This document shows, in pieces, positions 35,735-46,423 of a stretch of DNA of 64,000 nt. Each line of letters starts with the position of its first letter. The stretch's first letter is position 1. The notes below the pieces were generated by a model. That model was not told where the DNA came from. It was given only the letters and a program-made list of their open reading frames with translations, and ran no database searches. Location: positions 1-64,000 of the forward strand of contig JAACJM010000052.1 in the NCBI GenBank assembly GCA_013368315.1, given 5' to 3'. A program made the translations under genes and the position numbers. This stretch comes from Tetrapyrgos nigripes. Its lineage: Eukaryota > Basidiomycota > Agaricomycetes > Agaricales > Campanellaceae.

Positions 35735-37378
35735 TCAGACATAGCTACTAGTAGTGTGCTGCTTCTCGACCCGAATCTCCAAATTGGAATGCACAGAATT
35801 TTGACTTCCGGGAATAGATTGCACTTGTCCCAAGTCCGACGAAAGATTCTTTGCACTTCCAAGTGTACGTGAAGCATTGTACTGAAAGGTGGATGCTGTA
35901 TCCTGCGAGCCGATGACCTTTTCAGTGATACTTTTCCCGAGACAAGTGCGGACGAGAATGAGTGTTGGCGCGACGCCCTAGATTGACGCTAGTTTAGTCG
36001 GGACGCAGCTGAGGTACCTGAGTGTATACTTACAGCCATTTGGATAGCTACCGGCGTCAAATTGACGGCGATACTGATCTTGTCAACGTTTCCTTCAACA
36101 GCTGCATGTGCGACAAGAGCAATTGGGTATAGGAGCCCACATTCGAGTCTGAGCGAGAAATATTGACAAAAATGGATAGCACAAGTTGTCTGAAGCGCTC
36201 ACGAAATTGCGATAATTGCCTTGTATCTGTCGTTGATGATACCTCTCTCAAGAGAGTATCCCGTGTATGCTTGTGTCTGCCGACCTACCCGCCAGATACG
36301 ACCGGCTTTTTCCCGAGAAGAAAAAAAAGAAAAAAATTTGAGAATTTTCTCCGTAGAAACAGTTTGACACCCACCAATCATCATAGTCAAAATGAAATTG
36401 ACGACGGCGTTGGCATAATAGAATGCGAGCTGATAGTTGACGCCTTTCTCGAACAGCAGGAAATTGGAAGGAATGCTTGCATCCGCTTTTCCCTTTGTCT
36501 TCATTCCGTCTGCTGCAAAACCGATGGCTGAAGTTACGGTACAATCAGCAATCAAGAGACCAAGAACTCTCAATCAATCACATACCGTTGACTGCAAGTG
36601 ATGCTAGGGCAGGTAGAACAATAATCCATTTTTTGGATCCCCAGACGATGTAGCATCGATGAATCTATGAGAAAATTCTTTAGTGAGAAAGTATATAGCG
36701 GTGGCGACGCTGCCGATTCTCAACTTACAAGGACGGCATCAGCAATCAAGCTGTTTGTAAAGATCAATGCCGAGTAACGAGGCTGGCCATACGTTTACTT
36801 CAAACTTGACTTACTTAGCGAAGACGAAGCTAGTATACGTCAATCCCCTATTTGCCAAACGGTAGCATAAAGTCAGTCAGTCATCCGACATGCAGAGAAG
36901 CTGGTTTGGATATCGTACGTGATGATGGTTTGAGTCTGATCATGAGAGCTGTAGCTGATAAACGGCCCAAAATTCTGAGTCCTGAGCGCGTCGTACATCA
37001 CAACAGCATCCATAATCCCACTGGACGCATTGATCAGGGCACCGAAAGTCGATATCAAGAAAAGAGCGGTGGTCCAAGCAAGGTGTAATTCTCTGCGAGA
37101 TATTAGCTTATTCTTGCAGAGAAAGTACGTGGAGAGGCCGAAAAGCAGGGCGTAGAACCCTATGATGTTGAGTCAACTTATACTAGCTTTGTCGTCGACG
37201 AACTGCAAATCTCAAACTCACCAAAGACAACACAACCCAGCTGAAGCAATCCGGAAGCGTAGAGTTAGCTGCGAGAATGTTCACGCAGAATGTAAGTGCT
37301 CACCGCAAGCGAAATGACTGGTGCCAGCATTGCACCCTCAACCGAGAACACAGATGATTGCGCGATGGAAACCGCCAT
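35735..37378 (-). CDS. Agaricomycete multi-pass membrane protein (RCY-x2-WG type), copy 2
   Basis: Paralogue of the gene at 7374-8914, in opposite orientation about 28 kb away. The start MAVSIAQSSVFSVEGAMLAP (ATG 37378) aligns with that copy. The next segments are TALFLISTFGALINASSGIM, NRCY-like HRCYIVWGSKKW, the loop MKTKGKADASIPSNFLLFEK, FYYANAVVNFILTMMI joined to AGRIWRVGRQTQ, GIINDRYKAIIAIS, LECGLLYPIALVAHAAVEGN and GVAPTLILVRTCLG. A Ser/Asn-rich tail ends at 35735. Intron positions and phases match copy 1. About seven hydrophobic segments are predicted. A TATATATA at 37462-37469 lies some 84 bases upstream. Function is unknown; both copies look intact and therefore probably functional. 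Confidence 0.8.
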
Positions 37379-38438
37379 TCTGGAGTCTTCTGGACTGACA
37401 GGGTAGAATCAACGGAAGTCAACGGAGAGTCGAACCAACCTTCCAGAAAAGCCCTCCAGCCTATATATACCACCGGCATCGGCAGCCCACTTGACCGTCC
37501 GAATTGCCCAGAGGTACAATTGCAAGGAGTAGTAAGGTGCGCAGGGATGTACAGGCGCCGCATCAACGTCTTGAACGCGTTAAAATAGTTCTTTGATCGA
37601 TTCAGACACATAGAAGCTTGTGTTCATTTTGCTTTTCTGCATCAATTTCAGGCGCAGGCTTTCCTGACTCCTTGATAAGTACTAGGTTGAGACAATTGAG
37701 GGGGCGGTGCGCCAGACGAAAATAGTTGGTAGCCTGGTCTTTTATGGAAGAACCGGGCAACGTGAATGATCACCAGTTCGTTAAATATGTGAATCCGAGG
37801 GCCGATAAAGGATGACTTGAGCGCAATCTCATGTCAAATAGCAGTAGTTGAGAGCCTTCAGCTGCTGACAGCCTGCTGTAGACAAGCTGTAGACGAGCTG
37901 TAGACGAGCTGTAGACGAGTTGTAGACCGTGACGAGCTGTAGACGTGGGAAATTAGTTACGCCGGCCATTTCTGATATCATCTTCTCTCCATTCATCAAC
38001 ACCACACAGAAGCTGCAGCTAGATACTTGCTACTTATCTCCCGTCCTGTCGTTCTTTAAATTACTCTCAAAGGCAGGATCTAGAACTAGTATCTTCCGAG
38101 ATTTCCTTCGCAAGCTGTTCAGCTATTCGCCGGCTATGATGCGAATTGAGTGCGGAGCTCACTACTAAGTGATAATGCTGTCAGCTGTTTTGCTACTGTT
38201 ATTATTGCTGTTTTATTCGCTTCAACTATAAATCCTCTAGGCTGGGTCACAGTGACATTGGGTCTCCTGGTCCTGAAGTTGACTCATCGAAGACTCCGTG
38301 ACTCGACTTCTACTTGACTTACCGAAGCCCCAACCCAGCCCCAACCAACCCTTGGCAACTCTCGGCCTCCACGGTGACGCGCTCCACGCCTACAGCTGGG
38401 GCCATCGAATCTGATATTCGACTCAGATCATCGACGTC
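37379..38438. other. Divergent intergenic region with short tandem repeats
   Basis: About 1.06 kb between the membrane protein and secreted protein C, transcribed outward. It includes the TATATATA box of the former, a GAGCTGTAGAC tandem repeat, and a TATAAAT at 38227-38233 about 206 bases before the ATG of gene C. No gene is seen. Confidence 0.5.
37873..37945. repeat. Short tandem repeat, 12-bp unit
   Basis: The unit GAGCTGTAGAC, with one variable base, recurs about six times, the last ones interrupted by a CCGTGAC insertion. It lies between two outward-transcribed genes. Confidence 0.8.
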
Positions 38439-39059
38439 ATGCGTCTACAGTCTCTCAAGTTAATCTCTCTCTCGTTGCTCTCAGCTACGCCGATTGCAGT
38501 TGTCAGTCGTCCAATAACGAAAGAAGATCTAGAAAGGTATGTGCCAATGTTGCATTCGCTAGCATAGTACAGTTTGCCATCATTCATTATACTAATCATT
38601 ACCTCTGCGCATGCAACTTTAGAACTAGCGCTATCGCCTTCCTTCAGACAGAGACACAGACACAGAGTGCCGACTCTTCTGGTCTTTGGCCAGACTCTGG
38701 AGTCGCGAGTGAGGAGGATCATATAAGGAAGGAGGGTATCAACAGGTATGTAGATCTAATTCATTTTGAGAAGTTACAGCCTGTGATGTGGACGTCTATT
38801 AACTATTGCTCAGTGTAGTATTCCCTTCCGTGGACTCCAATGAGTTTGACTCCCCTAGTAATGAAGAAGGCTCAGGCATAGTAATCAAAGTAAGTACTAC
38901 AACTATGATTCTGTGGTTGTGTTGTTTAGGGTAAAGTATTTACAAAATTGCCCATGCCAGACTTTTTTCGGCTTCTTTCAAATTCGACGTCGCCAACAAC
39001 GCTGTATCACCTGTACCGGCAGTGTCTGTGTTCCTTGTCGTGAGACAAATGGTATATAG
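38439..39059 (+). CDS. Small secreted Cys-motif protein C (new family)
   Basis: Function unknown. Four exons (38439-38536, 38623-38745, 38814-38889, 38961-39059) give 131 residues with canonical splice sites and no frame break. The signal peptide is MRLQSLKLISLSLLSATPIA. A low-complexity acidic middle follows (TETQTQSADSSGLWPDSG and SNEFDSPSSNEEGSG). The last exon encodes a basic patch FFQIRRRQ and then QRCITCTGSVCVPCRETNGI. Introns 1 and 2 are phase 2 and intron 3 is phase 0, the same scheme as gene A. The final exon is therefore homologous to the last exons of A and B, although the middles do not align. A degenerate copy of exons 3-4 follows at 39811-40011. Secretion is inferred from the signal peptide. 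Confidence 0.75.
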
Positions 39060-41190
39060 CGAGTGGCCGTTTTACGAGTGGTTGGGTTGGTCGGGTTGAA
39101 TCATATTGGAAAGAAATGGATGCCTCAAGTCCAGCAGTGAAGTCGCCATTCCGGCTAGGTGTTGAACATATAATTCGGCCTGGGTGTGTGCGGGAGAGGG
39201 CTCGGTGCCACAATAATTTCAGTGATTAATATTCTCCTTCTAGTTCTCCGACTCCCAAGTTAGTCTATCACTAGGTATAATATGGTCAGCTTCAAGTTTG
39301 GAGCCCGATTGCTATCGTTGATATGCCTCCCGAATGTAAAGAGCCAAGTTTAAAAATAAGTAGTTAGCTACCTAAGTAGGTTCCGAAACGAAGAATCTAA
39401 CATATCAATATTGTGAATATACCTCCCACTCTCTAAGGCTGTACTACCTACCTGATGCTAAGGGAGAATTTCCGAGGAGCCATCGAATTTGAACACACTG
39501 GCAGAACTGGTGTTACATACTACTCCCTCGGATCTTGAACTCGAAAAATGCTGCAGATCGAGGGACTTGCTCGTCCACCTAAGTAATTAATACAGCCTTT
39601 TACCGATGTTGATAGTACTATAATGCAAAACTTACTCGCTAGTTCGCGGAGACTCATTGTACATAACCTACGAGTCGAATTGGAACTTGAAGTAGGTCGG
39701 TGGTCGGTGCCAGCGCGGTGGCGCGGTGGCGATGTGGGCGCCAGCACTGCTGGGATAGTCGATTTGACGCCTACATACATAGATAGCTTAATGAGCATAT
39801 ACTGTGCGGTACCCCAGTAATAAACAAGGCCCAGGGATAGTAACCAAAGTCCAAAGTAAGTACCTCAACTAGTATGATTCTGTGGTTCTGTTGTTTCCAA
39901 AAAAGTTTTGACAAAAATTGCCCGATGTGCCAGAGTATTTTCGGCTTCTTTCAAATGAGACGTCGTATTAAACGCTGTATAACCTGTGACCGTAATGTCT
40001 GTATTGCTTGACAATGCTTGTCGTAGGACAAATGGTATATTTAGTAGTTTGGGAATCGGTGTTGGTGTTGGTCATGGTGTTCAAGCCGATGTTCAAGTTT
40101 ACAGTGCGGCCAAGGTGCGACTAAGTTCAGCAGGGAAAGGAGATCTAGACAGAGTATATAGCGGGTGGCCGTTTTACGAGTGGTCGGGTCGGTGAATCAT
40201 AAGGAAAATGGATGCCTCACAAGTCCAGCAGTGAAGTCGTCATTCTGGCTAGGTGTTGTGGGGCTGCCGGCGATGTCGGGACGAATACGACTACTTACAG
40301 ACTTCTGATCAGGACATGCCACTAGCGAGCGCCGGGGTACTTGAAGCGTTTCTACTACTTCTTCAGTGAAGCAATCCGAATTCACTAGCACGAAGTATTA
40401 AGTATTGGGGATTCTGAAATTAAACTTTTGGCTGCCAGTGCCAGTGATTGAACATAACATAGAAGTCGGCCTGGGAGCTCGAGCAGGCTCGGTGCCACAC
40501 TTAGTATTGATAATGATTTCAGTGATATTATAATAAAATATTCTCCAAGTTCTAATTCTCCGACTTCTAAGGTAGTCTATCACTGTAGTAAGTAAAGTAC
40601 TAGTAGTGCATCTGTGGTATGGTATGGTAAGTATGATCAGCTTCAAGTTTGGCGCCCGATTGATATCGTTGATATGGATATGCATGCCTCCGATGTGTGA
40701 GGATTCTTTAGAAATAATTTGTAGTTAGCTGAGGATCGAAAGAATGTAACACAGCAATATTGTGAACATACCTCCCACCCTCACCGTGACCCTCTCACTG
40801 GGCTGTACTACCTGATGCTAAAGGAGAATTTCTTGGGCCATTGAACGCAGTTACGCACTAGCAGAACTGGTGCCAGTTACATACTACTTCCGATCTTGAA
40901 CTCAAAAAATGCTGTGGCAGATAGTGGCCGAGGGATTCGCCTTTAACTGATGCTGATAGTACTTTAATTTTAAAACTTACTCGCTGGTCTGCGGAGGCTC
41001 GTTGTACATACATAACCTAAGTACGAGTCGAATTGGAACTTGCTTCGAAGTAGGTCGATGGTCGATGGCCGGCAGCGCGGTGGTGGCGCAGTGCGATGGG
41101 GAACCATCACCGAGTCTGGGAGAGTCAATTTGACGCCCGCATAGAGTACATATGTAGATAGCTTTATGAGCATATAGCATATACTGTATC
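38851..41190. repeat. Tandem segmental duplication, about 1 kb units
   Basis: Unit 1 (38851-39808) and unit 2 (39811-41190) align along their length. They share the end of exon 3 and all of exon 4 of secreted protein C, a block after GTATATAGC with GTGGCCGTTTTACGAGTGG, a block with CAGCTTCAAGTTTGG, a block with ACCTCCCAC, and a shared end (AGCATAT near the unit boundary). Unit 2 is longer through small insertions and is substantially diverged, so the duplication is not recent. Confidence 0.8.
39811..40011 (+). pseudogene. Degenerate copy of the last two exons of secreted protein C
   Basis: 39811-39850 matches exon 3 of gene C but has lost one T and gained extra bases before the donor, which breaks the phase. 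39934-40011 matches exon 4 and still reads FGFFQMRRRIKRCITCDRNV then C-I-A-C and stop. The four cysteines are kept, while the Pro and the RETNGI tail are lost. No signal-peptide exon is seen upstream. This is a relic rather than an expressed gene, although the Cys exon itself is open. Confidence 0.7.
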
Positions 41191-42025
41191 AATGTTATCG
41201 GATTAAGTATCAGGATTGAACTTTGACCTGAATCTGACTCTGACAGGACGAGTTATTCTTCAGCCTTTTGAATGGATCCGAAGTGGAGAGTACTTGATGA
41301 GAGTGGAGGGAGTGGAGGGAGTCAACTTGATTGATGATTGTTCTGGATCACCGGTACCTAGGATACTATGCCTAAGTATAAAACGCAGAGGCAGAGTAGC
41401 CAGCCCTTCCGAGCACGACTACAAGTTTGTCAAGTGTCTGCCTCTGGTCGAGTCCTGAGTAGAAACTGCCTTTGCGACGGGTCGCACGATGGTCCCAGGT
41501 TGCCGCACTGTGCACGCAGGCATTTCCAAAAGAACACTGCACCCGGAACCCGACACCTCCAGCCAGGCAGTTGATCAGATCAAATGATACATAATTGACC
41601 ATGTCGACCAGGAGCATAGGAGAGAACTCGCTGACCTGATCGCCATGAAAATCGTTTTACAAACTCGTTCCGTCCTCAATTTTACCACACGAGTCATTAC
41701 TTCCGCTCTCCTAGGCCCCTCGTGAGTTGCTCCCGCCGCGACCGCTACTGCCGGAGAAAATTGGTAATTAGAGCGAGACATCGTAGCAAGACGATGCTAC
41801 CACTCCTGAGCTGGATTGGTGACGACGGTCATGCTTCGAGATGTGGCATGGAGATGCCGGGGAAGTGGGTTCTTTTGAAATGCATGGGACTATGAGTCGT
41901 ACGACGGGTTTTAAAGGCAGTCTTCCATATAAGCCGCTCCAGCAGTAGTGTGTGGCGTGTGAGGGTGATGTCATGGGTGGGTCAAGTACATATTAAATAA
42001 TTTTAGGATTTCTTGCAGTTGTTCG
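41191..42025. other. Intergenic, no convincing gene
   Basis: About 0.83 kb. A minus-strand frame at 41372-41617 is open but shows no motif, and splice signals do not extend it. Confidence 0.45.
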
Positions 42026-43225
42026 ATGAGTGAAAGACCCGAGATTAACAGAACCGCTTCACACTCGAAACGACATGCGTCCTTTAACTCTCCCCGCGAG
42101 GTTCCTCTTCCTTCTCCCAACCTCCTCAGGAACAGCTATTTCGACCTGATGGCCGACGACCCTTCTCCCTCGCAACCACAACCCGTCTTTCCACATCCCC
42201 GACCCTACTCCCTGCCCCATTCCTCGTCCTCCAGTTCCAGCGGGGCTTCTTCGTTCGGGTCGGTCGCCCCCGAACCCAAGTTTTACGGCAAAGCACCGCA
42301 GGTCGACCGGTCGTCGTCCGCGTCGCTGCCGCTGCCCAACCAGCTTCCTTTTGATGCCCTTCCAAAACTTCCGGGCCATTTGCGCCCCAGCAGCCATGTC
42401 GGCGATGTGGCAAAGTCCACCCTTCGAGAGGAGCCATCAGAGTCTGACTCCACAGACGCTCCCACCCCAAATCCTCTCCGTGACCCTCCGCCCTTTAAAT
42501 CTCTGAGGAACCACGACTTGCGTCTTTCTCTTTCTTCTCAATCTTCATCTCTGCCTCCTCCAGACCCTCCACTCATCTTTCCTCCTCCAAGTCCGCCTCG
42601 TAACATGGGCACCATGTCCGCCTCTCCGAAGCCCCAAACACCACCGCCACCTCCCTCTCCTCACGTCAACAGATTCATCAACGGCGAAGACCTACCTCCC
42701 GTCCTGCCTCCCAGGTCTACACCTCGCTCCAGCAACCCTCCCGATCCTGGCCGTCCTTCCACTTCGTCAAGTAGTACTACAGTCTCTTCTCCACCTCATC
42801 CACAACCCAACGGTCAAACATCGCAATCAGCACCTGCAACATCCACAAGCACTCCTGCTTATGCACCTTTTCTTTCGCATCTACCTCCTCCAGCAGATTC
42901 GTGGATAGAAGTCGAGACGACTCCTAGTGAGTATAAACTTAACGTCAGGTTACCGGGGTTTAAACGGGATGGAATGTGTGTATATTCATCTCTGTTGCAT
43001 TGTACAAAAGTCTAACTTTACACCAGAACTCTCGCGACCAAACGCCGCCGAATCCTACACGTTGTAGCGGATTCATGGGAAAACGGAGGCGGTCATTTCG
43101 AGAGGAGAATTTCATTCGGCTATGACGCGGATTTGGCTCAGGTCAGAGCCGAGTTCGACGGCGAGATGTTGAGGATCATCATTCCGAGGAGGGTGGTCAC
43201 CAACGGGATGGGTGGGATGATGTGA
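42026..43225 (+). CDS. Alpha-crystallin/HSP20-domain protein with long disordered N-terminus
   Basis: Two exons give about 380 residues. The first 290 or so are low-complexity, rich in Pro and Ser (for example DPPLIFPPPSPPRN and PKPQTPPPPPSPHV). The last ~90 residues form an HSP20-like beta-sandwich: WIEVETTPSEYKLNVRLPGF, then ITLATKRRRILHVVADSWEN after the intron (donor gtgtgt, acceptor accag at 43026), then FERRISFGYDADLAQVRAEF and DGEMLRIIIPRR. This matches the small heat-shock fold including the final strand with I-x-I/V before the C-terminus. Typical HSP20 chaperones are under 200 residues, so the N-terminal extension is unusual. A nuclear or scaffold role is possible; the sequence shows no targeting signal. 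Start ATG 42026, stop 43223-43225. Confidence 0.82.
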
Positions 43226-43367
43226 TATCATATGTACAGGACAGGTGGAGAACAAAGTGGGCGCTCCGAGATGCACGAAATGGTAGAAGGACAAGGTTTC
43301 GAGGATGGCTGACCTGGCAAAAATTCGCAAACGCAGACGCAAACTAGACGTTGGATCCGGGCACGGA

Positions 43368-43400
43368 TGCAGACACGGACACGGACTCGGACTCGGACTC
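43368..43400. repeat. GGACAC/GGACTC hexamer repeat
   Basis: Five consecutive hexamers of the form GGAC(A/T)C downstream of the HSP20-domain gene. Confidence 0.75.
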
Positions 43401-44144
43401 AGGACCAGCAACAGCAACGCGTTGTTCGTCGGGTGCAGGTGCTTGTAGACTTCTCTTCCTTTCTTCTTCCTTATTTTTTTCTTCTTATTTCTTCCTTCCC
43501 TTTTTCCTTTCTTTGTCTGTTGCATCACCCAACCACGCCAAAAAGATAACTCATATCATACCTCGTCACTCTCATACCTCATTCATAAAGCCAAAGCGTG
43601 AAGAATGTAAAATCACCATCCATATCCCTATCCCTATTATATCCATCCAATCAATTGCTTTCTTTACTCTGTGACTTGTCTATTTGTCTGATTTTCTCAT
43701 TCTTGGTATGATACAGTACGATATGATTCTATTTTTTCACCCTTTTGTTTTATTTATTTGTTTTTCCCCCTTCTTTCCCCCTCGTATCCATCTTCCATCT
43801 CTCCAATGCTGTCGTATCGGTATCGCATCGATGTCGATAGCATGATCTTTCACCGAGTCAAGAATCTCACTCCTTCACCACATTCGGAGTCGGGTCCCGG
43901 TTGCGGTTGCACTTTGGATTTTGGTTCACCCGCCCCAGCTCGAGGTTGCAGTTGCCGCCGGCATGATTCTGCTCTAGACCACGAACAACACTCTTACGGA
44001 CTATACGGACAACACCCCTTTCTTTACCGATACAGACTACGGACCATGGACAACTCTTTCCCCTCTTTTGATCCGGACCTTGGACACTCCTTCTCCTTTA
44101 TTTCAACTTGTACACCACACTTGTACGGACAACCATACGCTCGT

Positions 44145-44200
44145 TACACCTTACACCTTACCCTTACCCTTACACTCACCTACTCACCTACTCACCCATC
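44145..44200. repeat. CTTACAC/CTTACC-rich repeat
   Basis: Degenerate repeats of 6-7 bases (ACACCTT, ACCCTT, CACCTACT). They are not the fungal telomere unit TTAGGG or its complement. Confidence 0.6.
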
Positions 44201-44805
44201 CGCTTTTACGACTACAACATGCCACGCCACGTTACGACCTACTTGCTTTCCATCGCCGGCCAATGCTGATAAACCTTTTTCACCTTGCGTGGCGCAACAG
44301 CCAATTGCCGACTGCCAACAGTCAGCAGCAACCGTGGCTAACCGTGGTCGGTTGAAGTGATTGGACCAGGTGGAGCTGGAGTCAATTGTCACTCAGATAA
44401 AAGTGACAGTCGTTGGATGATCACAAATACAATGGCTTCGGCTTCCCGAAATCTGATCTATGTAATTATGGATGGCATTGGAAGAGGCTTCTGGCGACGA
44501 ATCAAAAATCAGGATGAGATCTTGCGTCTTGGTTTTGGCGGTTTTTACAAAGTTGAGAAGGTTCGGCGTCCGGTACGGTGCAGTGGGCTGTGTTCTGGGT
44601 GTGGTTATGGTTATGGGATGTGGTTGTAATTTGACGCGTTGGAACGTGTCGAGGTCCCCAGTACGCGACGCGTACGCAGCGTGCGTTACTAGGCGTGTAT
44701 ATAGGAACGCGTTTTGGGGTTGGTGACGGAGAAAAAGCTGAGGGAGAAGCAGGAAATGGAGGACCCTGGTCTCTGTGTCTGTATCCGCTGCTGGTCTCGT
44801 TTTTG

Positions 44806-44831
44806 GTCTGGTCTGGTCTGGTCTGGTCTGT
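44806..44831. repeat. GTCTG pentamer repeat
   Basis: Five consecutive GTCTG units on the plus strand within the low-complexity stretch. Confidence 0.8.
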
Positions 44832-45983
44832 CTCGTCGGATATTCCGAAGATGGTGTCTGGATGGTCTTCCGTGGATGTGTAGGCTCGTTTCCGTGTTTC
44901 TTTTTTGCCCCTTGTACGCGTCGTTTTCTGGTCCTGTACTCATTCACGTATAGTATTTACTTACGCTCCGGTCTATTCTGTCATAGCTTCATTCAAAAAG
45001 ACACATCGACCACGACTCTTTCGATTCGGTTCACGACGCAACCCGACCCCACCCGTCTCTATTACTCGTTGGGGCGTTTACGTCTATTCCACTCCTCCTT
45101 TCCACTACATGCCTAGAGTCCTTTACGCCAACTTTACGCTTCCATTCTCCACTTTTGAATTGGCATGCGTGGTAGCACCACTTGATGGGTGATGGGTGTT
45201 TGATGATGGTGTTTACCGTACTCCGTAAGGTGTACGCGTTTCTTGTTCTTCATGCCCGTACCGTACCCGAGTGCGTTATCCAACGTTCTCGACCCTCGTG
45301 TATTGTTTTTCGGTTGTTCTTCTCTTCCCGACGTCGTCCCTATCTCACCCTACCCTACTCGTCTCCCTTTTACCTTCCTTCTTTCTTCTCTTCCGAGTCG
45401 TCTATGTAGCCCTGTCTTGGCAGTCTTGCTCTCTCGCTGTCCGTGTCCGTGCCGGTGTCCGTGTCCGATGTATCGCCATCACTGCTCCTCGTCCGTCCGT
45501 CCCCGTGTCCACTCAGTGTCCACCTCCTCGTGGATTTGCCGATTCATCTCGTCATTCCTGATGTCGATGAATACCGATTCACCCTGTCCCGTCTCGTCCC
45601 AGTCTCTGTAACTCCTCCAACTTGTGCAACCCCTTCGCTCTACCCTGTTTGTTTGTCATACTATATAGTGTATACCACCTCACTAGTATTTCTACCAGCA
45701 TACCACATTTCTGAACATTTTCTGAACATATGCACGAGCACGAGCATGAACATTTCTCTGTCTCTGTCTGTCTCATTTCTCTGTCTGTCTCCGTCCTCTG
45801 TATCGGTGTCATATTAGTTTGACGTTCAACGTTTGACTCTGCTGTATCGTTTATCGTTTGCATTCCATATCCATATTCCATATCCATATCCGTATCCATA
45901 CTTACTCTTGACTTGATCTCTCCAAAGGTCGTACTCGTACATATACCGTCTCCCTCTCCCATCCTTCTCACTATTACTGTCAG

Positions 45984-46018
<35 letters not shown>
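45984..46018. repeat. CATA microsatellite
   Basis: About seven ACAT/CATA tetramers followed by ATATATAT. Confidence 0.85.
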
Positions 46019-46180
46019 CTGTGGCCTATTGCCACTTAGTGTCTATCGTGTATACGTATACAAGCTAAGAATATAATCTCTTTCTCTTTCTGAAGTCGTT
46101 TTGTGTTTCCTTTTCCTTTTCCGGCCTGCTTCTCTGGGTCGACGCCTCGACGTCATATCTCATGTCCTCTGAGTCACCTT

Positions 46181-46247
46181 ATTAGTCATATTTTTGTTTT
46201 ACGATCCTCAACTCGTCTGGACGGCTACTATCCATCTATAATGATCT
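46181..46247. repeat. Left direct repeat flanking a pseudogene
   Basis: Matches 47143-47206 in the same orientation over about 65 bases, including AACTCGTCTGGACGGCTACT, with a few small indels. The two copies bracket the broken gene at 46424-47151. Confidence 0.8.
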
Positions 46248-46423
46248 AGTCTCTACTTAGATGTATAGTACTTTGCACATTTTTGCTAGTGAACATCCGA
46301 TTTATCTGCCTGACTCCCCGCCATGGTCGGTTCATTTCCATCGTTTTTATGTGACAATACAACACGACATCTGTGGAGTAATCCCTGTCCTCCTTCCTTG
46401 ACTGAAGTCGAGACAAATGGATT

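Larger units (their letters stand above)
43226..46423. other. Gene-poor, low-complexity 3.2-kb stretch
   Basis: Strongly pyrimidine-biased on the plus strand (C/T-rich runs such as 43440-43530 and 45350-45620). Long open frames occur on both strands (for example 43758-44360 plus, 44393-44947 minus), but their translations are compositionally biased and have no motif. Short tandem repeats are frequent. This could be untranslated or non-coding transcript sequence around the HSP20-domain gene, or simply relaxed intergenic DNA. Confidence 0.5.

Noticed and set aside
44145..44200. Telomere-like repeats
   Set aside because: Units are CTTACC/CACCTT, not TTAGGG or CCCTAA, and the region is internal.
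43758..44360. 200-codon open frame on the plus strand
   Set aside because: Low-complexity composition, no signal, domain or splice support; several overlapping frames are equally open here.
44393..44947. 184-codon open frame on the minus strand
   Set aside because: Composition mirrors the biased complementary strand and contains no recognisable motif.
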